Notes under the pieces: generated by a model
Seen by the model: only the letters and a program-made list of their open reading frames with translations
Database searches by the model: none
What the model was told of the DNA's origin: nothing
Part shown: piece after piece, positions 45,587-57,570 of the stretch
How the letters are laid out: every line of letters begins with the position of its first letter
How positions within the stretch are numbered: the first letter of the stretch is position 1
From: Haematococcus lacustris
Taxonomy: Eukaryota > Chlorophyta > Chlorophyceae > Chlamydomonadales > Haematococcaceae
DNA: 64,000 bases
Assembly: GCA_030144725.1 (NCBI GenBank)
Contig: JASKMD010000004.1
Coordinates: 6,015,431 to 6,079,430, forward strand
Direction: 5' to 3'
Program-made: the position numbers and the translations under genes

Positions 45587-47690
45587 CGTGGTACCCTTCC
45601 AGACCCGTAGGAGGACAGCAAGGCAGCAGGGCAGCATGACACCATGGGCGTAGGGATGGGGCCAAGGACCAGGGGCAGCAGGGAAAGTGCAAACAAACAC
45701 AGCAGCACTCATATAGCTACATCCCAGGGAACTTGGGAGTTAAACCGGGTCCATGGAACATGTCACCCCTGTTGTCCACGGTGGGATGATCATCACGGTG
45801 GGATGATCATCAGTCCATGAATCTCTCGGAAACTCACTGATGGGCAGCTCTGGCTAGCTGGCTGTCCCAGGCCAGGGGAGGGGCCTTGTGCATAGCCCGA
45901 TACGCGTTGTGCAGCTCCAATGGGTTGTCACCTACAGCCACCACACCTTCCGGGCAGCGCCTCCAACCAGTGCGGTGTGCAGGGCCACAGAGGCCGGGCA
46001 GACTGGAGCAGGTGCAGTGCAGCAGAGCCTCTTCCTGGCTAGGTAGTGCAGCTGGCCGCTCCTAGCACCTGGCCAGAGAGGAGCTGACGCGGGCGGCAGG
46101 CCAAGGCTGCCAGGGCTGCCGGGTGGGCTCAAGGGCCGCCATCATCGCAGCAGTGGGAGGCAGCGGGTGAGAGGAGCAGCCTCGGGTCTGGGGCTGAGGC
46201 GGGCAGCCAGGGCAGCTGCCTAGCACAGTGTCAGGTTGGGGTGAGGCCAGCTGCCAGTAGTGGCACGCAGCTGGTCCACCGCAACCATCAGGCATGAAAG
46301 GACCTCATGAGGCTGCGGCCACAGCCACCTGCCCTCGGCCCCCATGCAGGACCTGGTGCGGGTACCCGCAAGGAGCGTGGGGTGCGGCAGTCGTCTCTAG
46401 AGCACCCTCGCTTTATCTCCCTACCACACCCAGTACCGCCTCACCGGAAATCCTAGGCGAAGAGCCTGCAAGGACAGTGCAGCATCGACAGGAGTGGCGC
46501 TGGCCAGATCTAAGGGCGAGACTAGCTGTGGTGGGTCAGGCTTCGGGGGTCGGGGGAGTGTGAGCGCGGAGGGGATAATGCGCTGAAGCCGCCCACTTAC
46601 GTCATTGCGCCCACTCTGGCATTGCGGAAGCCTGCCGAAGCACGGATAGGATGGCCAGAAGCCACAGCAGGAGAACAGTTGACGACATTGCTGGTGGTCC
46701 AGCGGCCAATTTTCCTTCCACAAACAACCTGTGTTCCGTGCCAGTGGTGCTCGGCACAAAGCACTCTCGAGGCTGCGCCCCGCCACATCGCTGTTACTCC
46801 GCGGAGGCAGTGACAAGGATCCGGCAGCTTCCGCCGCCCCCACCCCCGGGCACATATGGGGGTGCTGGGGGAGTCAAGGCCGCGGGGGGTGGGAGAGTTG
46901 GGAGAGGGGGGGCTGTGAAGCGCGTTACAGAAAGTCCCGAACCCCTAGAGGGGGAGGGCGGCCAAGCAGCCTAACGGCTGACGGCTTAAGCGGTGTAAGC
47001 CACCTATCATTGGGAGAGGAGGGGCGGGGTGGCCCAGATGCTGGCAGCCGGCGGCAGATGGGAGCCCAGCCCTAGCCCTAGCCCTATCTCACCCTCCTGC
47101 GTGTCTGCTGCCAGCTGCTGCGCTGTTAGGGATGGCTTGGGCGTCAGGGGTATCCCCAAGGCTGCTTCAAGCTACAGCAGCAGCAGCTGCTGTTTCTGCT
47201 GATGCTGATGGAAGAGCTGATGCTGCCGGAAGAGGTACTGCTGGTGCCGTGGGAAGTGTAAGACATTGAGCATGCTGGAGCGATGAAGAGAGGGTGGAGC
47301 CAAAGAGCTTATTGGCTGACGGCTTGAGTGGTCGTCATCTTCATTATTAGCCGTGTTACAATTGTCTGGCGTAGCCAGGTTGTGCTTAGACGTGCAATGA
47401 CCAGGGCATGGGGATGCTACCGGCGTAACTGGCACTCGGATGGTTGGTGCATGCCTCACACTATGCTCAACGAAGAACGGAATCGAGATAGCATAGATAT
47501 ACAACTTGACCTGCTCCCTGCCTACCTGCCTGCCATGTATACCCGTTAGCAACCCCTGCATGTCACATGGTAACACTTGCAGTGTGGACACATTGTGACC
47601 CCACCACCTGCATTCAGCCTAGCCACCACCGGTTGATGACGCTGGACTTGAACACCAGGAGTGAGACACTTGGTGTCACCGCAAGTCAGG
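45587..47690. other. Intergenic, low complexity, no gene recognised
   Basis: Contains a 19-bp direct duplication CACGGTGGGATGATCATCA (about 45778-45812), GC-rich stretches, and minus-strand frames such as 46421-46855 without any recognisable motif. 46600-46900 and 47170-47590 could hold unrecognised exons. No RNA gene seen. Confidence 0.35.
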
Positions 47691-47764
47691 CAAACAAAAC
47701 TCATTCAACAAGGAACAACATGCTTGACTGTGGGTAATCTCACTCAGCTACTACAAACAAGTTG
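47691..47764 (-). other. Solitary fragment of the Fanzor 3' end
   Basis: About 74 bp from CAAACAAAACTCATTCAACA to CTACAAACAAGTTG, the inverse of the terminal part of the 3' non-coding region at 61632-61706. No Fanzor coding sequence adjoins it. It lies 125 bp beyond the stop of the patatin-like gene. Confidence 0.75.
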
Positions 47765-47888
47765 CCGGTAGCCAGACAGACCAGGCAGCATTGTCCAGGT
47801 GATTGTATTATACCAGGTGCATCACCAGGTCCCCGATGGCACCAGGTTCAATCCCTTGGACCAGGCTGCAGCCCTGAGGCGGGCGTTC

Positions 47889-50800
47889 TCATGACTTGCC
47901 AGACTTTGCGGGTTGAGAAGGGGAGGCGCTGGAAGGGGAGGAGGGAGAGGAGGAAGAAGAGGAGGAGGTCCCTCGCAGAGCAGCAATTCTACGCCACCAG
48001 CTGGTGGGACCCCACCCGCCACTGCCTGCTGCCCCTGCAGGAGCTGCTGCCGCCACCCTGGCTGCTTCTGCCTCCTCCCGGGCGGCCTCCTGCTCCCTGC
48101 TGCCCCTGACGCGCTGCCCAGAAGCGTCCACTAGGTCCTGCCACGGCGCCCCTGGGTCCTGGCCAGCAGAGCCTTCCGCTACCCCAGCGCTGATGCTGGC
48201 GAGGGAGGTGGCGCTACTGAGCGATGCTGCACTGCTGAGGCTGTCCGTGGAGCCATCCAGGCTGAGACTGTCAGCGCTGCTGTAGCTGCCCCGGCCTCGT
48301 CGCGTGCTGGAGAAAGAACGGAGGGGAGCAGGGGCGGGGCCAGGCCCCTCTCCACCACCTTCTGCCTGGGTGGCTAACTCACTGGACATAGCCGCTGCTA
48401 GCTCACCTACATCCTGCTGCACATCTAGCACAAGGCCACGCCGGTGGCGGCTGCTGCTCTCTGCCAATTCCTGCTGCTGTTGCTGCTGCTTGCGCTCCTT
48501 CCGCCGCCGCCGTTGACGGGCTGCGTCAGGACTGAGGCTCAGGTCGAGGGCCTGCTGCTGCTGGCTGGCTGCTGCAAGGACTGGCTGCTGTTGCTGGTGG
48601 TGAGGCTGCTCCTCCTCAGTTTGCTTGCCTCCTAACTCTATTGCCTCTTGTTGCCCCTGCTGCTCCTGCTGCGCCTGCTGCCCCTGCTTTTGGCCAGCAC
48701 CAGTCACAGCCGCAACCACCGTGGCAGCTGCTGCAGCTGTTGCAGCAGTCGCCGCCACCAGCTGGTCCACTAGGGTTTTGGGTCCATCTGCCTGCGCCTG
48801 GCCTGGCTGTTCAGGGGTGGTAGCCATGGCAGGTGGTGTGGTGAGCTGACCTGCAAGGTGAGGGCTAGCGCCCCCACTGTGCTCAGGCACCAGCACCTCC
48901 TGCAGCCCGCCGCATTCACCCTGCGTGGCGCACCAGGGGCGAGAACACATCAAGAGTGTCCTATCATCTTCCAACAGTCCATACCACCTAGAGAAGCTAT
49001 GATGTGCCGCAGCAGCCACTGACAAGCCAAGCTGTACCAGGCTAATTGTCAGTTGAGCGCAGTCATCTGCTTTCCTCAGTCTCTTCAGCTGAAAGATTGC
49101 TCAGTCCACCTGTCAGACACAGGCGAATCAGGCATGGAAGAGGAGCTCATCCCTACTTATAGCTGGTTGCGTAACCCTCTGCCACCCTCACTCACAAACC
49201 CATGTGCAAGGACTGAATGCCAGTAGTCCCTGGACCCCTTGCACCCAACAGCGCCAGCAAGAGGCGGGCGAATACTCAGTCCTGCCTGCCTGCCTGCCTG
49301 CCAGTCATGCCTGCGCCTGCTGGCCCCCACACCTGTAGGAGCACCTCTGCCAGCTCATAGTGGTCAAAGCGACCATCGGCATGCAGCTTGGCAGCGTATT
49401 CATACCCCAGCTGATACATCTTGCGAATCTCATCATAGCTGCAGCGCATGCACCAAGCACAACCAAAGCTATGTGCCTCATGGAGAGAACCCCCTGCACC
49501 CTTCCTGCTGATGTCACGTTTGCTGTGCAGCAGGTTGGCATTCCACACGTACTGAGTGTAACACTTGGAGGCATTGCTCAGTCAAGAACCACAGAACTGA
49601 AGCTACCAGGATGTATGTCAGAGCATTCACAACATTATGCTAGTGGCCATCCTGGTTACCGCTCCTCGTGCTATTGCACTTGCTGCTGCTGCTGCTGCTG
49701 CGCTTCCCTGTGCTGCAACATCTGCCAGTACCACCACACGCACCTCTTGACCTCCAGCATGTCCATGCGGCCTTTGCGAGGCAGCGCCCTGTCATCAAAG
49801 TAGTCAAACACCACCGCAGGACCGCCCTCCCGCACGGTCAGCAGCTCACTGTTCAGGCCTGCTCAGCAACATCCACACAAGGCAGGGGTCACCTGAAGCT
49901 CTGTCCTCATCAAGACACCTGACCCAGCACCTCGGCTATCTAGACAGTCTTCAGTTGCTGGCACTGCGGTGCTCGTTACACTCCCTTTACGCATTTAGGT
50001 CTTAGGATAAACACAAGTAGCAGGGAAATATGTGTGGATCGGAAGCAACAGCTTTTGTAGTCAACATCAGACTTCACTGACCCTTTCCAACACCCCTGCC
50101 ACCTCCAATACCAGCACTGGCCTTACCAACAGCGCTGACATCAACCACGTGATTACCCTACTCGTTTACCCCGGCACCTGTGAAGAAGTCAGGAAACGAG
50201 CCGTCCACACATAAGCGTCCCCTGCAGGGGCGCGACAGTTTCAGGTCCAGGAAGAATGGCACATGGGAGGATGCCATGCAGGCGTTGATCAGGTCCTTCT
50301 TGTCCTTGAAATCACTGATGCCTACCTGCGGTTCAGGTCCCACATCCCACATTGCTTTGTTCCTCATGGCGCTGTCCCGGGCCTAATGGTGATTTGGTTA
50401 TTGTCATGTGCTCGTTGCCTGACCCCATCAACCTGGCAGCTGGCCAGCACATAGCAATCTTGTATCTCATTATGTTGTGCCAAATCAACATCGCGATGCT
50501 CCTCAGATCAAGCAGCTGCCTAAATGGAGCAAGTGCTGATGAAGTTGCCATCTTGAACTTCACCATCCTGAGCACTGCTGCGGTATCTTCCCCAAGGGTG
50601 CACAGTGTTCACAAGTATATGAGGTGAGCCACTAAGCACCCAGTTATATCCCTGGCAAATACTATAACGAGTCTCTTGCAGACTTTCACCTGTCCGTCCT
50701 GCCCAACCTGTGACTGTCCCTGCCCAGCCTGTCCCTGCCCTTGCCCCTGTCACCCTTACCTGCACCCAGTCAGGCAGCGTGGTGACCACCACAGTGATCC

Positions 50801-52074
50801 TGCCTCGGCACACCTCATGTGCGTTGTCAGGCAGCAGCTCATCCAGCCACTGAAGGAACAGCGGCGCCAGCAGCAGAGGTTGGGAAAAGGGCCAGCAGGG
50901 GTCATCTCTTCCTGCATGCTTGCTTGAATCCAACCCCACAAGTTGAGACTGCATCCCAGGACCACCCCATGATGCACCTCACATGCAACTCTTCACATGC
51001 AGCCTGGTGGATTACTTTAGTTCTGGAGGTTGCACACATGAGCACCATGGTGACAGTGTGCACAGCTTGGTGGAAGTGTGCAGTGTGTGGTATCGGGTAA
51101 AGGGTTGCCATGTCTAGGGCATGTGTTCACCTACTGCACTTCCCAACACAAGCATGCAGCACCCATTGAGCTATCCAGCATAGTGCCATAGTAGGGACAC
51201 ACTAGCCCTACCACCTGCAATGTCACACTCCACTTCTGCACATTGCCTGGTGCCTGGGAGGTCTCACCTGCTCGATGAATTTGCTCCATGTCCCCAGCAG
51301 GGCTAGGGGTCGCTCCCACACGCGGTGCTTCACGCTCATCTGGTACGCTTTCTCAATGACACTGTCAGCATCCACACCGCACGCTGCCAACACAGCAGCT
51401 AGGGAACCGCCACTGGCACCTGCCATAGGGACCTTAGTAAGGTCATATCGCTGGGCTAGGAACTTCATGGCCCCTGGAAAACGCAATGGCAGCAGTAGCC
51501 AGCAAGTGCTGCAGCAGCAGCAGCAGCACATGCAGGAGCAGCAGGAGAGGCGGCAGCAGAGGCAGCAGCAGCAGCAGCAGCAGCAGCAGGAACATGAGGT
51601 GCACCAAAAATGCCTGAGCCATTAGCAGGAGGGACATCGGTACACTGGGGTGATGGACAATGAGGGGAGGTATCTTATGAATGCTTGCCAGGGGTGCTCA
51701 CCAAGTTGCCAGAAAAAGAATACTCCTGCACCTGCCCAGCTTACAGCCAGCTTCTGCTTGGAATCCAAAGCTGCAACGGCAACGGTGGGCATGGCAGTAG
51801 GCTCAAGCATGCGACGTTGCGAGGTGTCCAGCAACAAGTAGTTGGTCAACTGACCAGTGCTCTCGCCGGCGGGCTGTGCAAGGGTCGCAGGACCTGACGC
51901 GCCTTGAAAACACAATATTCGCTGCCTCCCAAGCACTCTACATCTGCTAGACGTTGCTACTCGAGGGCAGATGATAGAGCTGGTAGAGCAATTGCGCAAT
52001 GGACGAGCACCGATGCGTGAAGCCTGTGCGAGTCCTCTCTGATGAGTCCTGGGCTGTTTTTGGCATCGCCTCAT
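47889..52074 (-). CDS. Patatin-like phospholipase / acyl hydrolase
   Basis: Seven exons, all GT-AG with consistent phases: 51702 to 51810 (or up to 52074), 51268-51473, 50760-50849, 50178-50325, 49744-49858, 49333-49438, 47889-48920; 601 residues from ATG 51810, 689 from 52074. It hydrolyses acyl esters of membrane lipids or triacylglycerol by a Ser-Asp dyad. Exon 1 has VSWAGAGVFFFWQLG (oxyanion-loop region), exon 2 the nucleophile elbow GASGG (PMAGASGGSLAAVLAACGVD), and exon 4 the Asp motif VDGSFPDF. Exon 6 is a helical YDEIRKMYQLGYEYA segment. The last exon adds about 340 residues of Ala/Gln/Ser-rich disorder with basic RQRRRRKERK and a Ser-rich SLSLDGSTDSLSSAASL region, which may regulate or localise the enzyme. 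A CAG-rich repeat lies in intron 1 (about 51507-51595). The choice of start is uncertain. Confidence 0.85.
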
Positions 52075-53600
52075 TGGAGTCTGCTGTCCGAGTTCAGTAG
52101 AACGCTACTATCTCCCAGAGAGCGACGCAATGTTGTCGCAATTGATGTTCTTGGAAGCCCCTGTACCTTGTCTGGCAGGTCGGTGCGGGCTTGCTGAGGA
52201 TGTGCAATGGCAGCGGCACAATCTACCGCGTGAGTTTGTCGTGGTGTAACATATGTGAGTCTTTAGCAGTGAGTCACAAGACATTGAGCAGTGTTCGTAC
52301 CCGCAATACGGGTAATGAGGACGCCCACAGATAGGCCGGTGTGTGTCGACGAGCAACAGCCAGTTGGTGACAGCCAGCTCGCCGGCTTCTAGCCCCTGTG
52401 TCCTGATGCTGGCTGGCTGATGAGACCGAGCAACCAAGGCCCAGGCCCAACAGCCTTTAGCTCAGTGATGTGTGCACTAAGTCAAGGCCTCCCAACTGCC
52501 TTGAAAAGGGGGGGGTGTCCGTTTCACGCGGTTTATTTCTCGTACAGTTTGCGGATTGATCAACGAAGCACATCAGTATGTAGAGGGCTCGCTTGGCTAC
52601 ACGCTACGGCTGTTCTGAGCGTCCATGACTATGTATATGATGCACTGCGTAGGCGTGAATCCGGCCTACAATTTGTGGGCAGATATCACCATGCACGCCT
52701 CCTCCACCCTCGACCTTCTTAATGACGCCGTGATGAAGCAAACGCAAGTATGTGTACAGTCGCGCCTTGTGTTGCGATGGCCGGAATCGCGAGTTTGATA
52801 GCTAAGAAGCTGAAATGCTTCTTGAATGCACCCACACCACTGCTGATGCTGCGTCTAGAACAGCCGCATATTTCGTAACATCTATTAGTTTTCACTCGTC
52901 ATTTGTGTCGCTCGCGCTGTCAAGCGAGAGGCGGAGTGGTTGTATGCTCTAGCGGTTCATCAAGACACTATGTGCACCCTTCACCTCTTATTACAGTAGA
53001 CTATGTGGCCTGATAGTCAAACTGACCGCGGGACTCTTCATACTTGAGCCTTTTCTGCTCGTTCCCCTATATATGTGCTTTGTTCGTCGTAGCAAGAGCA
53101 TATGCGTAGGTGCGAAGCCTTCGTTGTGTCGCTACATCGTTTTAAGACATCACCACCGAGACATGTGCTCCGGTTCACGGTGCCATGACCTGCTGCACTC
53201 CCTCGCACCTCGTGTCTCCCACCGGGCCCCACTTGCACCTGCAGGCTTCTGGCAAAGGCCCCTGGCACTAGAGTTTGTTAACGAACAACAGCTTTTGCTT
53301 TAGCATCAATCCATGCCATATGTGCATGCCACAACGTGCATACCCCACTGGTTGGGTACAATAGATGAGCAACAAGTATCAAAAGGCAAACATCTAGTAG
53401 GACTGCAAGCACCCATCGCAGATGTGGTAGCAGAACACCCTTCCCGAGCAACTGCAACTCTTGCCTTATGGCCACAACAAAGCCCCATACTAGCACCCCA
53501 TGGCAGGTCAAAGTCTGTACACTTCATAGTTAGGCCTGGTCTCTTGTCCATTAGCTACACGCCCATGGCAACAAAGCAGAGCCCTATGGCAACACCCCAT
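52075..53600. other. Intergenic, no gene recognised
   Basis: Lower GC than neighbours. Longest clear frame is a 97-codon plus ORF at 53313-53606 without recognisable domain. The left part presumably holds the promoter of the patatin-like gene. Confidence 0.4.
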
Positions 53601-54840
53601 GCCTGATGGGGCTGACACGCTCAGCAATGTGCTTCTGCACAGCCTTCTGCCAGCCTGCCACCAGGGTGTTGCCCACTGGCTGATCCCTGGGCAGCACCTT
53701 GTGGTAAAGGAGGTAGGCCCTGAGCTGCTCGCGTGTCAACCGGGCTGCCTCCTTGGCTGAGGTATTGTTGTAGTCTGCACCCCGTGCATGTTGTTGGAAT
53801 GCCTACTGCAGCTGTTGCAGGGGGGCCTGAGTGGGCACGTTCAACACCATCTTGGCGTTCCCGTCTACCATGCACGATGACTCCTCCACTTGATCTGCGT
53901 GGTTTGAGATGGGTGCTGCCCCAAAGAACTCCACTAGGTGCGTGGTGGTGGTGGTTAGCTGCCTCCTGGTGTGAGCCAGCTTCGTGCGGGCCGCTGCTTG
54001 GTCTTTCTAGGCGGCCTCCAGGGCAGCCGCTGTGTCAGTGGGTTGAGCTTGTGTGCCCTGCAGCTGCTGCAAGAACGCCTCCTCCAGCTGGTCGACCTGT
54101 TGCATAAACCCCAGCAGGTCTAACTCCCACTTCTGCTCACGCTGACAAGCAAAGACCAGCAGGCTGCAGTGCTCCCTCAGCTGGCTGTACAGCTGCTGGG
54201 AACTGAGAAGCTCAGCAGTGACGGCTGCATGTGGGCTGCTTAGTTTTAGCCTAGTGCTTCTTAGCAGCAACACGAGTAGCCTTGCGCTCTCTCCCTTGCA
54301 GCAGATTGATTGTGCCAGCTGCCTTCTTGTAGACAGCTTTGGTGGCCTTTGCACAAGGAGGCCATAGCGCCATTGGCTGCTTCTCACCAACAGCTCCAGC
54401 CAAGCACACAAACACATTGCAGCCAGTCAAAAAGCCCGTGGTCTTCTTGAAGCTCTTGGCACTGTGGGACAAAAAGGCTGACACTGCATGCTCCACTGTG
54501 CATGGCACAGGGCAACCAAGCCCTTGCTGCAGCCCTGCCCCACTGCCAGCTGCTGCCAGGGGTGTGGGGGAGGTGGGGGCCTGCAGCAGCCCTGTCAGGC
54601 TGCCAGCTGCTGCCAGGGGTGTGGGGAAGTAGGGAGGCTGCTGCAGCCCTGCCACCCTGCCAGCTGCTGCCAGGGGTGTGGGGGAGGTGGGGGGCTGCTG
54701 CTGCCCCTTGAGTGCTTCTAGCCACTTCAACTGGCTGCTCCATGCTCCTATGCCCTGGTCGCATGGCACAGTTGGTCCAAAGCTTCCTGCTTGCTCTTGG
54801 CCACAGAGCACTGAGTCTTTAGATACCAATCACTGAGCCT
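53600..54840 (-). pseudogene. Degenerate ORF of unknown dispersed family
   Basis: Minus-strand coding-like sequence in two frames: 54829 to 54251 (SSQLKWLEALKGQQQ, three copies of a SPTPLAAAG...GLQQ repeat, LSHSAKSFKKTTGFLTG, ATKAVYKKAAG, ends ATRVAAKKH) and then 54230 to 53600 (QQLYSQLREHCSLLVFACQ, LLGFMQQVDQLEEAFLQQL, LVEFFGAAPISNHADQ, EAARLTREQLRAYLLYHKVL), with stops at about 54008 and 53808. It looks like a helical DNA-binding or structural protein of a mobile element in decay. I do not recognise the function. Confidence 0.4.
54535..54705. repeat. Three tandem copies of a roughly 58-bp unit
   Basis: Each unit contains TGCCAGCTGCTGCCAGGGGT followed by GTGGGG(G/A)AGGTGGGGG; on the minus strand it encodes PTSPTPLAAAG.xxGLQQ in frame with the degenerate ORF. 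Confidence 0.85.
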
Positions 54841-55308
54841 GATCAGCTTCTTAATCTCACAAACCCTTCTAGCCAAATCTTTGCGGCTCTTCCTCCAGCT
54901 GAGGTCTATTTCTAAGTGGCACAGCGGAGGCTTACCATACCTTCCTTCCCTCTTCTACTCGCCACTCGATCCGAGTTTTCATGATAACACCAGGTTAGAC
55001 AAGCAAGGTAAAAAAGGCCATTTTTCGGACGGACCTAACTGACTCTATACACCGCTTCACGATGTAAGATTGGCCCGCCTTGACGCAGCGCCGCGCACGT
55101 TTACATCGGCTCAGAGGGACAGGCCTATGGTGATCGGCTGGTCCGCGACCCCGTCCAATGTTCGGGGGCCCCGACCAGCACACAACGCCAGGAGCGCTCC
55201 ATCGCTCTTGTTTGCCCCTTAAGAATGTGTGCTGTTGCGGCGATGTCCTCGGCGATGCCCAGGTGCCTATTGGGTGTCTTTAGTGTGTGCTACATGCTGC
55301 CTGCTAGC
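54841..55308. other. Intergenic, no gene recognised
   Basis: Unique sequence between the degenerate ORF and the truncated Fanzor block; nothing recognised on either strand. Confidence 0.4.
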
Positions 55309-55602
55309 CACAAGGCCACGCAGGCCAGCCTTGATGACCTGGCGCCGCTCTGCAATCACTAACTTGGCAGCCTGCCCCTGCCCTTGGACTTGCTGCCCAC
55401 TGCCACTGGCACCTGCAGACACGGGAAAGCACAACACACGCACGGCATGACTTGATGCACGGAGGCGCAATGTCGCGTGGTGCACACTGCGTCGCGTCGA
55501 CAGTTAGCTTCGGGGGGCCTAGCCTTTCCTCAAGCTTCGCGGCTTACCGGCTGCGGAGGGTGCTGGGGAGACGGGGCGCTTGCGATTCCTTTTCGGCGGC
55601 AT
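55309..55602 (-). pseudogene. Fanzor 5' fragment, copy F4
   Basis: Start exon 55548-55602 encodes MPPKRNRKRPVSPAPSAAG, with a basic nuclear-localisation-like run, then an intron (GT 55547, AG 55413) and exon 2 from 55412 (GASGSGQQVQGQGQAAK, VIAERRQVIKAGLRGLV), cut off at 55309. The rest of the gene is absent. This copy preserves the probable original N-terminus that copy F2 has lost by a one-base deletion. Confidence 0.7.
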
Positions 55603-55752
55603 CTCAGGGATTCAGCAACACCATCGAAGGGAAGTGGCCGTGCTGCGGGGTGCATCAGGTCGCCGTCCAACCCGAGGGCCGGCTACCGGAGTGCGGCGGA
55701 AGTGATGTACAGTACAGATTTACAAAGCCAACAAATAGACAAAACTGCTCAC

Positions 55753-55821
55753 TGTAACAGGTCAAGTGATTGGGGCCCTGGTCGTCCACCACTATGTGTG
55801 GCAAGCCCAGTCCTTGAGCTT
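55753..55821 (-). pseudogene. Captured DPH6 exon fragment
   Basis: Same fragment as at 45241-45310, about 150 bp upstream of the Fanzor start codon. It matches 4324-4393 with about a dozen differences. Confidence 0.75.
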
Positions 55822-56097
55822 ATATATGTCCATCCAGTATGCTGTACCATTACAGTTGCACGCACCAACAAAACATACAACTGTGCACCACCAAAACCAC
55901 TACGCCCTGTCCCATTTTAACGACGTCATGCAACAGACAAATGCTATGCTGATTCACACCTGCAGGTCATGGCCGCTACCTCTGTTCTTTCAATGCACAC
56001 TTTGTTTTGCTACCACTTCTCTTGCAAAGCTGCACTTGCCACTGATTGTCTGCTGCAGTCACAGTGACAGCTCCGACATGAATGGAGACATGTGACC

Positions 56098-56604
56098 TGG
56101 TGAGCGACATGGTGAGTTGACTGGTGCTCTCCTTTCAGCTCGTGCGACACACTTGGATTACCCCTGAGATCACTCAATACTCCTGCTATAGCTCACCATG
56201 ATGCTCATGTGCTTCTCTTCTGTCATTATGATACACAGCCTGCTGTTGCTACACTAGTGCAGCCTTCCAGGCTGACACTTCCAGCTGTCAAGCAGGGGCT
56301 GACCTAGCTGACAAGGCTAGGTGACTTGGCTGACACCAGGATGCCTGTCTGTATGCCTCCTGAGCCTCAGGTGATGCTGGCTTCAGCTCCCAGTCCCCCA
56401 GCTCCCAGCTCTCTTCAGTATGGCGTTTGTTGGGAGGGCCTGCGCAAGCAACAGGTGGCCCACTCTGCTCTGCATGGCATGCTTCCACAGCCCTCCCACA
56501 GCCCAGTGCTTGTACTTTTAGGAGGCATGGGTCTGCCTCTTGATGGAATACGAGTAGGGAAGAATCCCGCTGGAACAGCAACTGCACAGTGCCCAGAAAA
56601 CGTG
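56098..56604. other. Intergenic, no gene recognised
   Basis: 3' flank of the DnaJ-ZF gene; a 97-codon plus frame at 56326 is antisense to nothing known and has no motif. Confidence 0.4.
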
Positions 56605-57244
56605 TCATACACCTGGTGATACCCACATCTTAATTGGCCGGAAAGCAGGAACTGCGGTGCCGCCCCCTCCGCATGAACGGCACCTCGCGTAGCCAGTTCG
56701 AGAACAAGTTGCACATCCTGCGTTGCAGCGAATCACCACTGTTGCAAAGAGGCAGAGAACTGCACGGACTAAGAGCTGCACAAAATCATGGCTGCCCCAC
56801 CTGAGCTGTCGCCATCGCTCCATCTCAAGCACGCACAGGGCTCGTAACCCGACCCATTGCAGCGAGGGCAGGGCTGCTGCTCAACTTGGTGCGCCTGTAG
56901 GACGGAGTTGGGCACTGAGCACCATGAGCCAAGCGAAACTGTGTCCCAATACTATTGAGGTGTCAGCAACAAGGCCCAGCACAAACGTGGGGGCGTCACC
57001 GCAAACTAGGAGAACTGTGGCTAACCTGAGGCTGGCGCAATAACATCAGCGCTCCCACGCCCAGCAAGGCTGTGCTGATAAGTCCCGACGCCATTTGGAG
57101 GCTGGCAGGGTCTACGATACTAGCCGCAGTCTGAATCCTGCGCGCCTCAGCTTTCCGTGTTCGAAGCGGGCTAAAACGGCAATGCGCCTGAGTACTGGGT
57201 GCAGCACAACAGGCCAGGCCAGTTGTTTTCGATAGGGATTGCAT
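56605..57244 (-). CDS. Small DnaJ-type zinc-finger plastid membrane protein
   Basis: Three exons, 57026-57244, 56801-56894, 56605-56717, GT-AG and in phase; 426 nt, 141 residues, complete from ATG to TGA. The N-terminal 40 or so residues (MQSLSKTTGLACCAAPSTQ, then Arg-rich) look like a plastid transit peptide. ASGLISTALLGVGALMLL is a single membrane helix. The C-terminal half has paired Cys motifs: CPRCNGSGYEPCAC, the conserved-looking WSDGD, GCATCSRTGYARCRSCGGGG. CxxCxGxG pairs like these bind zinc in DnaJ and in DnaJ-derived plastid chaperones (BSD2, LQY1, PSA2, ORANGE type). A function in assembly or redox protection of thylakoid complexes is inferred. One CxxCxGxG repeat is irregular (CAC). 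Confidence 0.75.
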
Positions 57245-57389
57245 TTGGAGAAGGATTAAGTTGATAGTCAGCTAACGTATGTGAGCAGCAGCAACGTGTG
57301 CGAGTAGACACAAACTGTCGATGAAATTTGCACAGCGATAAACAACGAAACTCCATGATATCATGAGTCACAATGGCAAAACTCCCGAC

Positions 57390-57445
57390 ATTGAGTCAGA
57401 GTGGCCAGAGTCAGAATAGTCAGAGTGGCCAGAGTCACAACCACA
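57390..57445. repeat. GTCAGAGTGGCCAGA short direct repeat
   Basis: AGTCAGAGTGGCCAGAGTCA occurs twice about 23 bp apart, next to the outer limit of the inverted Fanzor 3' end. No coding. Confidence 0.7.
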
Positions 57446-57452
57446 TAACAGT

Positions 57453-57566
57453 CAAACAAAACTCATTCAACAAGGAACAACATGCGTGACTGTAGGTAAC
57501 TTCACTCAGCTACTACAAACAAGTTGTAGCATCCTCGGTCGCACCCTTGATGACTACCAACCCCAC
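57453..57566 (-). other. Conserved 3' non-coding end of Fanzor copy F3a (inverted)
   Basis: Inverse of 61592-61706: CAAACAAAACTCATTCAACA ... GTCGCACCCTTGATGACTA. It bounds the head-to-head Fanzor pair on the left just as 61485-61706 bounds it on the right. Confidence 0.8.
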
Positions 57567-57570
57567 ATCG

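Larger units (their letters stand above)
55309..56097. repeat. Duplicated Fanzor 5' block (copy of 44455-45586)
   Basis: 789 bp, matching the other block without its MITE. The left limit is abrupt inside Fanzor exon 2; the right limit is at GACATGTGACC, after which sequences differ. The right limit may be the true 5' end of the mobile unit. Confidence 0.88.

Noticed and set aside
46421..46855. 144-codon minus-strand gene
   Set aside because: No domain, no splice or codon pattern that separates it from background in GC-rich DNA.
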